64,000 nucleotides of DNA from Streptomyces sp. NBC_00663. Lineage in GTDB: Bacteria; Actinomycetota; Actinomycetes; Streptomycetales; Streptomycetaceae. The notes below the pieces were generated by a model. The model did no database searches and was not told the origin of the DNA. It saw only the letters and a list, made by a program, of their open reading frames with translations. A program made the position numbers and the translations under genes. This document shows positions 33,505 through 41,525 of this stretch, piece by piece (within the stretch, counting starts at the first letter, position 1; every line of letters starts with the position of its first letter). Where the stretch lies: assembly GCF_036226885.1 (NCBI RefSeq), contig NZ_CP109027.1, forward strand, positions 2,232,001 through 2,296,000, read 5' to 3'.

Positions 33505-33705
33505 GAACTCGCTCCCGGACTCCGCACACGGATATTCACGGATGTTCGCCGAGGGCTCCGGGCGCTCAGGATCAGCGGAGCCGACGCCTCTCCATGAGGT
33601 CATGGGGTCGGCGGACCGGCAACTCAGGCACCGGCGACCGGGTGCGGGGTGTGCTTGTTCTTGTTTTGTCGGTCGTCGCGCGCGGGGTATTCCTCGACAC
33701 GGCGC

Positions 33706-33716
33706 TATGTGACATA
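33706..33716. promoter_or_regulatory. Candidate GntR operator at the hydroxyproline operon
   Basis: TATGTGACATA is a near-perfect 11-base palindrome followed by TTAC. It overlaps the probable -10 region, eight bases before the GTG of the first dehydrogenase gene. Similar sequences occur before the deaminase (36634) and GntR (38641) genes, all containing GTGACAT. No Shine-Dalgarno precedes the GTG, so this promoter probably gives a leaderless message. Confidence 0.5.
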
Positions 33717-33724
33717 TTACTGCT

Positions 33725-34888
33725 GTGAGCATGCGACTGACCTGCGATGTCGTGGTCGTCGGGGCAGGGATGGTGGGCGCGGCCTGTGCCCTGTACGCGT
33801 CCCGGGCGGGCCTGGACGTCACGGTGGTCGACCGTGGCCCGGTGGCCGGCGGGACGACCGGGGCCGGGGAGGGCAATCTGCTGGTCTCCGACAAGGAGCC
33901 GGGCCCCGAGCTCGAACTCGCCCTGCTGTCAGGCCGGTTGTGGGCCGAGCTGGCGGCCGGGGCGGGGCTCGGGGCGGCGTTCGAGTACGAGCCCAAGGGC
34001 GGCCTCGTCGTCGCCTCCACCCCCGAAGGGCTCGCCGCACTGGAGGAGTTCGCGGCCGGACAGCGGGCCGCCGGGGTGGACGCGCTGAGCGTGCCCGCAG
34101 ACCAACTCCACTCCTACGAACCGTACTTGGCCCCCGCCATGGCCGGCGGCGTGTACTACCCCCAGGACGCCCAGGTCATGCCCACCCTGGCCGCCGCCCA
34201 TCTCGTACGGGCCTCGGGCGCCCGTCTGTTGACCGGCCGGACGGTGACCGAGGTGCTGCGCGGCGCCGACGGTGCCGTACGCGGTGTCCGTACCGACCAC
34301 GGCGACCTGCACGCCCCGGCCGTCGTCAGCGCGGCCGGCACCTGGGGCGGCGAACTGGCCGCGCTCGCGGGCGTCCACCTCCCCGTCCTCCCCCGGCGCG
34401 GCTTCGTACTGGTCACCGAGCCGCTGCCGCGCAGGGTGCGGCACAAGGTGTACGCCGCCGACTATGTGGCCGACGTGGCCAGCGACTCGGCCGCGTTGCA
34501 GACCTCACCGGTGGTGGAGGGCACGGCCGCGGGTCCGGTCCTGATCGGCGCGAGCCGGGAGCGGGTCGGCTTCGACCGGTCCTTCTCGCTGCCCGCCGTA
34601 CGGGCCTTGGCGGCGGGCGCGACGAGGCTGTTCCCGTTCCTGGCGGACGTCCGGGCGATGCGCACCTACCTGGGCTTCCGCCCGTACATGCCCGATCACC
34701 TGCCCGCGATCGGCCCCGACCCCCGGGTCCCCGGCCTCTTCCACGCCTGCGGGCACGAGGGCGCGGGCATCGGACTCGCCACCGGTACCGGGCAGTTGAT
34801 CGCGCAGGCGTTGACCGCGAAGACACCCGACCTGGATCTGACGCCGTTCCGTCCCGACCGTTTTCCCCGCGCCGAGGAGGCGTCGTGA
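33725..34888 (+). CDS. FAD-dependent D-hydroxyproline dehydrogenase, DAO-family subunit
   Basis: A 387-residue flavoprotein of the D-amino-acid-oxidase fold. The N-terminal dinucleotide-binding motif is VVVGAGMVGAACALYA, and the C-terminal FAD motif is ACGHEGAGIGLATGTGQL. With the next two genes it forms the three-subunit dye-linked dehydrogenase architecture seen for D-hydroxyproline, opine and HcnABC-type enzymes. It would oxidise cis-4-hydroxy-D-proline to a pyrroline. The GTG at 33725 is used, with ATG 33731 as an alternative; neither has a ribosome-binding site, fitting leaderless initiation. The stop overlaps the next start (GTGA). Confidence 0.88.
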   Translation: MSMRLTCDVVVVGAGMVGAACALYASRAGLDVTVVDRGPVAGGTTGAGEGNLLVSDKEPGPELELALLSGRLWAELAAGAGLGAAFEYEPKGGLVVASTPEGLAALEEFAAGQRAAGVDALSVPADQLHSYEPYLAPAMAGGVYYPQDAQVMPTLAAAHLVRASGARLLTGRTVTEVLRGADGAVRGVRTDHGDLHAPAVVSAAGTWGGELAALAGVHLPVLPRRGFVLVTEPLPRRVRHKVYAADYVADVASDSAALQTSPVVEGTAAGPVLIGASRERVGFDRSFSLPAVRALAAGATRLFPFLADVRAMRTYLGFRPYMPDHLPAIGPDPRVPGLFHACGHEGAGIGLATGTGQLIAQALTAKTPDLDLTPFRPDRFPRAEEAS

Positions 34889-35184
34889 ATCCGCTGGAGC
34901 TCACGCGGGCCCGCCCCGGCCCCGCGTTCACGATCACGCTCGACGGGCGCGAAGTCGAGGCGCTGCCCGGCCAGACGGTCGCCGCCGCACTGTGGGCGGC
35001 CGGGGTCACCTCCTGGCGTACCACCCGGGGAGAGGGGCGACCGCGAGGCGTGTTCTGCGGGATCGGGGTCTGCTTCGACTGCCTGGTCACCGTCAACGAC
35101 CGCCCCAATCAACGGGCTTGCCTGGTCGCGCTGCGGCCGGGCGACACCGTCCGCACGCAGGAGGGGACCGGTCACGATGGCTGA
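34885..35184 (+). CDS. (2Fe-2S)-binding small subunit of D-hydroxyproline dehydrogenase
   Basis: A 99-residue ferredoxin-like protein. GVFCGIGVCFDCLV with a fourth Cys in RACLVAL gives the C-x4-C-x2-C...C cluster ligation of the plant-type 2Fe-2S fold. It matches the small subunits of HcnA / sarcosine-oxidase-like complexes. The GTG at 34885 overlaps the upstream stop, preceded by GAGGAGG; the next gene begins inside its last codons. It would carry electrons between the two flavin subunits. Confidence 0.9.
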   Translation: MNPLELTRARPGPAFTITLDGREVEALPGQTVAAALWAAGVTSWRTTRGEGRPRGVFCGIGVCFDCLVTVNDRPNQRACLVALRPGDTVRTQEGTGHDG

Positions 35185-36604
35185 CGCGGGCCGAGAGACT
35201 TCACAGCGACCGCATCTGGCCGTGATCGGCGCCGGTCCCGCGGGCCTCACCGCCGCGCTGACCGCCGCCCGGCACGGTGTGCGGGTCACCCTCGTCGACG
35301 CGGCGCCCGAGGCGGGCGGCCAGTTCTACCGGCAGCCCGCGCGCGAACTCGGGGCCCGGCACCCCGAGGCGCTGCATCACCAGTGGCGCACCTGGGAGCG
35401 GCTGCGCGAGGGACTGCGCGGGCAGGAACAGGCGGGCTCGCTACGGCACTTGCCGGAGCATCATGTCTGGCTGGTGGAGCGGCGCACCGACGGCTTCTCC
35501 GTGCACGCCCTGCTCGGTCCGGAGCAGGAACGGCCCGCCGAGGTACGGGCGGACGCCGTCCTCCTCGCCACCGGCGGCTACGAGAAGGTGCTGCCCTTCC
35601 CCGGCTGGACGCTCCCCGGAGTCGTCACGGCGGGCGGCGCGCAGGCCATGCTCAAAGGCACCCTCGCCGTGCCCGGACACACCGCCGTCGTCGCCGGGAC
35701 CGGACCGCTGCTCCTGCCCGTCGCGACCGGGCTCGCGGCGGCGGGCGTCCGGGTGGCGGCGCTGGTGGAGTCCGCCGATCCCGGAGGATTCGTACGGCGG
35801 TCCCGCGCACTGTCCGCCCAGCCCGCCAAGCTGGCCGAGGCCGCCGAGTACGCGGCCCGATTGCTGCGGCACCGGGTGCGCACCCTGGTCCATCACACCG
35901 TGGTCGAGGCGCACGGCACCGGCCGGCTGGAGGCGGTCACGGTCGCCGCCCTCGACGGGGACGGGCGGGTCAGGCCCGGCACCGGGCGCCGTATCGCCTG
36001 CGACACGCTCGCCGTCGGCCACGGCATGGTGCCGCACACCGATCTCGCCCAGGGCCTGGGCTGCCGGATCGACGGGGTCGCGGTGCACGTGGACGACGAG
36101 CAGCGCACGGACGTGCCGGGCGTGTGGGCTGCGGGCGAGGCCACCGGGATCGGCGGCGCGACGCTGTCCCTCGCCGAGGGCCACATCGCCGGACGCTCGG
36201 CCGCGGCCCGCCTGACCGGGGCGGTACCGGACCCGCGCGACTGGGCGGGGGCCGCCCGGGCCCGTGCGGCGCTGCGGAGGTTCTTCGCCGCGCTGGACGA
36301 CGTGTACGCGCCGCCCGCCCACTGGGCCGAGCAGGTCGGCGACGACACGGTGGTGTGCCGCTGCGAGGAGGTCACCGGCGGGGCGATCCGTGAGGCCGTC
36401 GCGGGGCTGGGGGCCGGGGATCTACGGACGGTGAAGCTGCTGACGCGGGCCGGGATGGGCTGGTGCCAGGGGCGGATGTGCGAGTCCGGGGTCGCGGGGG
36501 TCGCCGGCTGCCCGGACACGCCCGCCCGCCGGCTGCTCGCCCGGCCGGTACCGCTCGGCGTGCTCGCGCGGGCCGGGGAGACGGACGCCCCGCACGGCAC
36601 ATAG
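35177..36604 (+). CDS. FAD/NAD(P)-binding large subunit of D-hydroxyproline dehydrogenase
   Basis: A 475-residue flavoprotein. The N-terminal AVIGAGPAGLTAALTAA and VDAAPEAGGQFYR form the FAD site, a second nucleotide site lies near AVVAGTGPLLLPVATGL, and the C-terminal BFD-type segment DTVVCRCEEVTGGA ... GWCQGRMCES supplies four Cys for another 2Fe-2S centre. This domain order is that of HcnB / opine-oxidase subunit A. The ATG at 35177 overlaps the preceding gene by eight bases. Together with its neighbours it completes the dehydrogenase. Assignment to hydroxyproline rests on the downstream epimerase and deaminase. Confidence 0.88.
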   Translation: MADAGRETSQRPHLAVIGAGPAGLTAALTAARHGVRVTLVDAAPEAGGQFYRQPARELGARHPEALHHQWRTWERLREGLRGQEQAGSLRHLPEHHVWLVERRTDGFSVHALLGPEQERPAEVRADAVLLATGGYEKVLPFPGWTLPGVVTAGGAQAMLKGTLAVPGHTAVVAGTGPLLLPVATGLAAAGVRVAALVESADPGGFVRRSRALSAQPAKLAEAAEYAARLLRHRVRTLVHHTVVEAHGTGRLEAVTVAALDGDGRVRPGTGRRIACDTLAVGHGMVPHTDLAQGLGCRIDGVAVHVDDEQRTDVPGVWAAGEATGIGGATLSLAEGHIAGRSAAARLTGAVPDPRDWAGAARARAALRRFFAALDDVYAPPAHWAEQVGDDTVVCRCEEVTGGAIREAVAGLGAGDLRTVKLLTRAGMGWCQGRMCESGVAGVAGCPDTPARRLLARPVPLGVLARAGETDAPHGT

Positions 36605-36633
36605 AACCCCTCATCGATCTCAACATCCAGTGC

Positions 36634-36644
36634 TATGTCACACA
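36634..36644. promoter_or_regulatory. Candidate GntR operator before the deaminase gene
   Basis: TATGTCACACA on the plus strand reads TGTGTGACATAGCAC on the minus strand when extended, close to CGCGTGACATTGCAC at 38641 and TATGTGACATATTAC at 33706. It lies 28 bases before the deaminase ATG. Confidence 0.45.
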
Positions 36645-36672
36645 CCATCTCGACCCGTACGGAGGAACCCCG

Positions 36673-37575
36673 ATGACCACCACCCCCCAGTCGCCCCGCC
36701 CCTGGCGCGGCGTCCTCGTCGCCACCGCGCTCCCCCTCCACGACGACCTGTCCGTCGACTACGACACCTACGCCGCCCACTGCGCCTGGCTGGTCGAGAA
36801 CGGCTGTGACGGCGTCGTACCGAACGGCTCGCTCGGCGAGTACCAGGTGCTCACCCCCGAGGAGCGGGCCAGGGTCGTCGAGACGGCCGTGGCCGCCATC
36901 GGGGGCGAGCGGGTGATGCCCGGTGTCGCCGCCTACGGCTCGACGGAGGCCCGCCGCTGGGCCGAGCAGGCGCGCGACGCCGGCTGCGCCTCGGTGATGC
37001 TGCTGCCGCCCAACGCCTACCGCGCCGACGAGCGTTCGGTGCTCGCGCACTACGCCGAGGTCGCGAAGGCGGGCGTGCCGGTGGTGGCGTACAACAACCC
37101 CATCGACACCAAGGTCGACCTGGTGCCCGAACTCCTCGCCGAACTCCACGCCGAGGGGTACATCCACGCGGTGAAGGAGTTCTCCGGCGATGTGCGCCGC
37201 GCCTACCGGATCGCCGAACTCGCCCCGGAACTGGACCTGTTGATCGGAGCCGACGACGTCCTGCTGGAGCTGGCGATCGCGGGCGCCAAGGGCTGGGTGG
37301 CCGGCTACCCGAACGCGCTGCCGCGCGCGACCGTCGAGCTGTACCGGGCGGCCGTCGCCGGTGATCTCGGCACCGCCAAGAAGCTGTACGAGCAGCTGCA
37401 CCCGTTGCTGCGCTGGGACTCGAAGGTCGAGTTCGTGCAGGCCATCAAGTTGTCCATGGACATCGTCGGTCGGCCCGGTGGCGCCTGCCGTCCGCCGCGA
37501 CAGCCCCTGCTGCCGGAGCAGGAGGCCGCGGTCCGCGACGCCACCGAGAAGGCCGTCGCCGCTGGACTCGCGTAA
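36673..37575 (+). CDS. DapA-family lyase/deaminase, probable pyrroline-4-hydroxy-2-carboxylate deaminase
   Basis: A 300-residue class I aldolase-fold protein. The Schiff-base Lys is in IHAVKEFSGD, the catalytic Tyr in VVAYNNPID, and the N-terminal GSLGEYQVL corresponds to the family's GTTGE-type loop. The ATG at 36673 follows GGAGGAA. In hydroxyproline catabolism a DapA-family enzyme deaminates pyrroline-4-hydroxy-2-carboxylate to 2-oxoglutarate semialdehyde. Placement between the dehydrogenase and the epimerase supports that role, although sequence alone would also allow another DapA-type activity. Confidence 0.87.
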   Translation: MTTTPQSPRPWRGVLVATALPLHDDLSVDYDTYAAHCAWLVENGCDGVVPNGSLGEYQVLTPEERARVVETAVAAIGGERVMPGVAAYGSTEARRWAEQARDAGCASVMLLPPNAYRADERSVLAHYAEVAKAGVPVVAYNNPIDTKVDLVPELLAELHAEGYIHAVKEFSGDVRRAYRIAELAPELDLLIGADDVLLELAIAGAKGWVAGYPNALPRATVELYRAAVAGDLGTAKKLYEQLHPLLRWDSKVEFVQAIKLSMDIVGRPGGACRPPRQPLLPEQEAAVRDATEKAVAAGLA

Positions 37576-37604
37576 CCCCCGCGTCTCACTGAGGAGTTCG
37601 GACC

Positions 37605-38606
37605 ATGCGCAGCAAACTCGTCCTGCACGCCGTCGACTCGCACACCGAGGGCATGCCCACCCGGGTGATCACCGGCGGCATCGGCACCATCCCCGGCGCG
37701 ACGATGAACGAGCGGCGGCTGTACTTCCGTGAACACCGCGACGACATCAAGCAGTTGCTGATGAACGAGCCGCGCGGACACTCAGCGATGAGCGGCGCGA
37801 TCCTCCAGCCGCCGACCCGCCCCGACTGCGACTGGGGTGTGGTCTACATCGAGGTCTCCGGATACCTCCCCATGTGCGGGCACGGCACGATCGGTGTGGC
37901 GACGGTGCTCGTGGAGACCGGCATGGTCGAGGTCGTCGAGCCGGTCACCACCATCCGGCTCGACACCCCGGCGGGTCTCGTCGTCGCCGAGGTCGAGGTG
38001 GCCAACGGGGCGGCGAAGTCGGTCACCTTGCAGAACGTGCCGTCCTTCTCCGTCGCCCTCGACCGCAAGGCCACGCTCTCCGACGGGCGGACGGTGACCT
38101 ACGACCTGGCGTACGGCGGAAACTTCTACGCCATCCTGCCGCTGGACCAGTTCGGACTGCCCTTCGACCGTGCCCGCAAGGACGACATCCTCGCCGCCGG
38201 GCTGTCGCTCATGGAGGCGATCAACGCCGAGGAGGAGCCCGTCCACCCCGAGGACCCGTCCATCCGCGGCTGCCATCACGTCCATCTGATCGCGCCGGGT
38301 GCCACCGCCCGCCACTCCCGGCACGCGATGGCCATCCACCCCGGCTGGTTCGACCGCTCCCCCTGCGGCACCGGCACCAGTGCCCGCATGGCCCAGCTGC
38401 ACGCGCGCGGTGAACTCCCGCTGCACACCGAGTTCGTGAACGAGTCCTTCATCGGGACGAGCTTCACCGGCCGTCTCCTCGGCACCACCGAGGTCGCCGG
38501 CCGCCCGGCCGTCCTGCCCAGCTTCACCGGCCGCGCGTGGATCACGGGCACGGCCCAGTACCTGCTCGACCCGAGCGATCCGTTCCCGGCCGGGTTCGTC
38601 CTCTAG
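37605..38606 (+). CDS. Proline racemase family, probable 4-hydroxyproline 2-epimerase
   Basis: A 333-residue enzyme. The two catalytic Cys are both present, in LPMCGHGTIG and RSPCGTGTSARMA. This excludes the Thr-containing trans-3-hydroxyproline dehydratase branch and fits an epimerase or racemase. It would convert trans-4-hydroxy-L-proline to cis-4-hydroxy-D-proline, the substrate of the upstream dehydrogenase. The ATG at 37605 has GAGGAG upstream and lies 29 bases after the deaminase stop, so both are probably co-transcribed. Confidence 0.9.
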   Translation: MRSKLVLHAVDSHTEGMPTRVITGGIGTIPGATMNERRLYFREHRDDIKQLLMNEPRGHSAMSGAILQPPTRPDCDWGVVYIEVSGYLPMCGHGTIGVATVLVETGMVEVVEPVTTIRLDTPAGLVVAEVEVANGAAKSVTLQNVPSFSVALDRKATLSDGRTVTYDLAYGGNFYAILPLDQFGLPFDRARKDDILAAGLSLMEAINAEEEPVHPEDPSIRGCHHVHLIAPGATARHSRHAMAIHPGWFDRSPCGTGTSARMAQLHARGELPLHTEFVNESFIGTSFTGRLLGTTEVAGRPAVLPSFTGRAWITGTAQYLLDPSDPFPAGFVL

Positions 38607-38640
38607 AGCACCACTCCCCTGGCCGCGTAGATACTGGTGG

Positions 38641-38653
38641 CGCGTGACATTGC
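38641..38653. promoter_or_regulatory. Candidate GntR autoregulatory site
   Basis: CGCGTGACATTGC shares the GTGACAT core with the elements at 33706 and 36634 and lies 64 bases before the GntR start. Three occurrences at three unit boundaries of one pathway suggest an operator; binding is unproven. Confidence 0.4.
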
Positions 38654-38717
38654 ACCCGCTCTACGGGGCTGCCACCGCCGCGCGACGTACCCCAGCCCGC
38701 ACGAGGAGACCCCGACC

Positions 38718-39461
38718 ATGCCCACCGCCCGGCCCAGCAGCTCCCCCGCATCGGCAACCGCAACGGCATCCGCATCCGCCCCCGCCCTGCCCTCGCTCGG
38801 CGGCAAGCGGAGCAGCTACCGCGAGCGGGTCGCCGACGCCCTGCGGGCCGCGCTGATCGCCGGTGAGCTGCTGCCCGGCGCGGTGTACTCCGCGCCGGCC
38901 CTCGCCGCCCGCTTCGGCGTCTCGGCGACCCCGGTGCGCGAGGCCATGCTGGACCTGGCCAAGGAGGGCCTGGTCGACACCGTCCCCAACAAGGGGTTCC
39001 GGGTCACCGAGGTGTCCGAGCAGCAGCTCGACGAGTACACCCACATCCGCGCCCTCGTCGAGATCCCCACGGTGGTGGAGCTGGCCGCCACCGCCGCGCC
39101 GGTCTCCCTGGAGGCGCTGCGCCCGGCCGCCCGCGAGATCGTCCAGGCCGCCGCGGCCGGCGACCTCGTCGCCTACGTCGAGGCGGACACCCGCTTCCAT
39201 CTCGGCCTGCTCGCCCTGGCCGGCAACGCCCACCTCGTCGAGGTCGTCGGCGACCTGCGCAAGCGATCCCGCCTCTACGGCCTGACCGCCCTCGTCGAGG
39301 CGGGCCGCCTGCTGGCCTCCGCCGAGGAGCACCTGGAACTCCTCGACGCGCTCATCGCCCGCGACGACAAGGCCGTGCGCGAGGTCATGACCCGCCACAT
39401 CGGCCACGTCCGGGGCCTGTGGGCGGCGCGTCGGCCGGGCGGACCGCACGAGACCGTCTGA
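38718..39461 (+). CDS. GntR-family (FCD subfamily) regulator of the hydroxyproline cluster
   Basis: A 247-residue regulator. After a Ser/Ala-rich tail of ~30 residues the winged helix (~32-100) includes ARFGVSATPVREAMLDLAKE, and the FCD effector domain (~105-235) includes DTRFHLGLLALAGN with the His/Asp metal-site residues. The ATG at 38718 follows ACGAGGAGA. It is co-oriented with the pathway and ends it, so it is the natural regulator. Ligand binding of a hydroxyproline intermediate is inferred. Confidence 0.9.
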   Translation: MPTARPSSSPASATATASASAPALPSLGGKRSSYRERVADALRAALIAGELLPGAVYSAPALAARFGVSATPVREAMLDLAKEGLVDTVPNKGFRVTEVSEQQLDEYTHIRALVEIPTVVELAATAAPVSLEALRPAAREIVQAAAAGDLVAYVEADTRFHLGLLALAGNAHLVEVVGDLRKRSRLYGLTALVEAGRLLASAEEHLELLDALIARDDKAVREVMTRHIGHVRGLWAARRPGGPHETV

Positions 39462-39507
39462 CGATCGCCGCCTCCCTCCCCTGGCGGCCCTACTCCCGTT
39501 CCGAGGC

Positions 39508-39539
39508 GACCGTCGTCGACCGACGACGCACCGACGGTC
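39508..39539. terminator. Hairpin between convergent GntR and FAD-monooxygenase genes
   Basis: GACCGTCG and CGACGGTC form a perfect eight-base stem around a 16-base loop; an alternative inner hairpin TCGTCG-AC-CGACGA overlaps it. It occupies the end of the 77-bp convergent gap and could terminate both genes. There is no T-run. Confidence 0.45.
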
Positions 39540-40978
39540 TACGGCATCTCCGGGGCCGCCGGAGCATCCGCCGGGGTCGGGGCGGGCCGCTGGAAAAGAA
39601 CGGCGCGGGCCACAGGCGGGGCGAACAGGGCGGTGACGGGCGCGGCGAGGTGGAGCACGGCGCGGAACGCGTCCCCCACGACCGGGTCGCCCGGCGACCT
39701 CTCCTGGACCCGGCGCAGATACCAGTCGGTGACGCCGTCGGTGGGCCGGCCGCCGAGCGCGTTACCGACCGCGCCCGGCATCTTGCGGTCGGCCCCGGCG
39801 GAGATGTCCCAGGCCAACCGGGACGCCCCGAGCAGCGCCCGCTGCACGCGCCGTGTCGTGGGCGTCCGGCGCCGGTCGGCCAGCGCGTCGCGCAGGGCTA
39901 CGGCGCTCATCGCGGCGACGGCCATGCCCTGCCCGTAGATCGGGTTGAAGGTGCACAGGGCGTCGCCGGTGGCGAGGAACCCGGCGGGGTGGCCGGGCAG
40001 GTCGTAGCGGCGTCGGATGTTGGCGGTGCGCCGGTAGCCGAAGGCCGGGGAGAGCGGCTCGGCGTCCTCCAGCCAGCGGTCCAGGAGCGGATGCGCCAGC
40101 CGCTTGGTGTACGCCGTGAACTCGTCGTCGTCCGTGGGCGGTTCGTCGCCGCGCAGACCGGAGACGATCACCAGATGGGTGCCGTCCTCCAGCGGCAGCG
40201 CGCCTCCGCCGTGGAGCTGTTCGGTACCGGGATAGACGTAGTAGCCGACGGTGTCGCCGTCGAGGACGCCCGCCTTGCCGCGGTAGACGCGGGAGGCGTA
40301 GGCGAGGCCGGTGTCGATGGTCTCCTCGTACGGGCGCGTGGCGCCGATCCCGGCGAGCCACCGCGCGGCCTTGGTGCCGCCGCCTGAGGCGTCGACGACC
40401 AGGTCGGCCGCCACGGTCCGGGGTTCGGCGCGGGCCTCACCGGAACGCTCCCGCACCAGCACCCCGCGCACCCGAGAGGCGTCACCGACCAGCCCGACAG
40501 CCTCGGCCCCCTCCACCACGCTGATCGCCGGATTGGCGAGAACCCGCCGCCGTACCAGCGCTTCGAGCTGAGCGCGGGAGCCGGTGTAGATGTGCACGGA
40601 CGCGGCCAGCCGGCGGAACCAGCGGCCGCTCTGCCACAGCACCATGTCCGACGGCATGCCCACCAGGGGCGCCCCCGCCTCCCGCAACTCCGCGAGAAAG
40701 CCCGGCAGCAGCGACTCCATGGCGGTCTGCCCGCCCTGGAGCAGCACATGCGGATGCCGTCCCTGCGGTACGCCGGGACGTGCCGCGCCGTCGTCCGGGA
40801 ACCGGTCCCGCTCGACGACGGTCACCCGGTCGACATGCCCGGCGAGGACATGCGCCGCGAGCAGCCCCGCGAGGCTCCCACCCACAACGACCGCATGCCG
40901 CCCACCCAACCCGCCACCCGCGCCCCGACGGCCCGTCTCCCCGGCAGAGTTCACCGCTGCGCTCCCCTGGTCGCCCAT
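39539..40978 (-). CDS. FAD-dependent monooxygenase-like protein
   Basis: A 479-residue flavoprotein resembling the phenol/squalene-epoxidase branch. The N-terminal FAD motif is HAVVVGGSLAGLLAAHVLAG, then VVERDRFPDD, a central DASGGGTKAARWL, and the second FAD motif FLATGDALCTFNPIYGQGM. C-terminal ~100 residues are helical and likely membrane-associated or aromatic-binding. No substrate can be read from the sequence, and there is no biosynthetic cluster around it. The ATG at 40978 has no clear ribosome-binding site; a GTG eight codons inside is an alternative start. Confidence 0.87.
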   Translation of the reverse strand: MGDQGSAAVNSAGETGRRGAGGGLGGRHAVVVGGSLAGLLAAHVLAGHVDRVTVVERDRFPDDGAARPGVPQGRHPHVLLQGGQTAMESLLPGFLAELREAGAPLVGMPSDMVLWQSGRWFRRLAASVHIYTGSRAQLEALVRRRVLANPAISVVEGAEAVGLVGDASRVRGVLVRERSGEARAEPRTVAADLVVDASGGGTKAARWLAGIGATRPYEETIDTGLAYASRVYRGKAGVLDGDTVGYYVYPGTEQLHGGGALPLEDGTHLVIVSGLRGDEPPTDDDEFTAYTKRLAHPLLDRWLEDAEPLSPAFGYRRTANIRRRYDLPGHPAGFLATGDALCTFNPIYGQGMAVAAMSAVALRDALADRRRTPTTRRVQRALLGASRLAWDISAGADRKMPGAVGNALGGRPTDGVTDWYLRRVQERSPGDPVVGDAFRAVLHLAAPVTALFAPPVARAVLFQRPAPTPADAPAAPEMP

Positions 40979-41104
40979 GTCTGGAAAGACACAAGTATCC
41001 CGTCCCGAACGGCGGGCCGGCCGAGTTCCGGTCAGGCAGGGCCGCCGTCGGAGGACAGGGTGCGCTCGGGTGCGACGAGGACGGTGCCCGGGGCTGGGCG
41101 GGGA

Positions 41105-41512
41105 TCAGCCCTCGTCCGCAGTCAGCCGCAACGAGATGCTGTTGATGCAGTACCGCTGATCGGTCGGCGTCCCATACCCCTCGCCCTCGAACACATGCCC
41201 GAGATGCGAGCCGCATCGCGCACACCGCACCTCCGTCCGCACCATCCCGTGCGACCGGTCCTCGATCAGTTCGACCGCGTCGGTGTCCTTCGGGTCGTAG
41301 AAGGAGGGCCAGCCGCAGTGGGACTCGAACTTCGTGGTGGAGGTGAAGAGTTCGGCGCCGCAGGCGCGGCAGGAGTAGACACCCTGCGTCTTGGTGTCGG
41401 TGTACTCGCCGGTGAAGGCGGGCTCCGTGCCGGCCTGGCGCAGGACGGCGTACTCGGCCGGAGTCAGCTCCGTGCGCCACTGCTCTTCCGGCTTTTCGAC
41501 GTCGTACGACAT
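41105..41512 (-). CDS. msrB: Peptide-methionine (R)-S-oxide reductase
   Basis: A 135-residue repair enzyme that reduces the R-epimer of methionine sulfoxide in proteins, using thioredoxin. SCRACG and RCARCGSHLGHVF provide the four zinc-binding Cys, FESHCGWPSFYD is the family signature, and the catalytic Cys is in QRYCINSISL near the end. The full family length is present. It starts 13 bases after murC and is probably co-transcribed with it. Confidence 0.97.
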   Translation of the reverse strand: MSYDVEKPEEQWRTELTPAEYAVLRQAGTEPAFTGEYTDTKTQGVYSCRACGAELFTSTTKFESHCGWPSFYDPKDTDAVELIEDRSHGMVRTEVRCARCGSHLGHVFEGEGYGTPTDQRYCINSISLRLTADEG

Positions 41513-41525
41513 GAAACTCAGCCCC

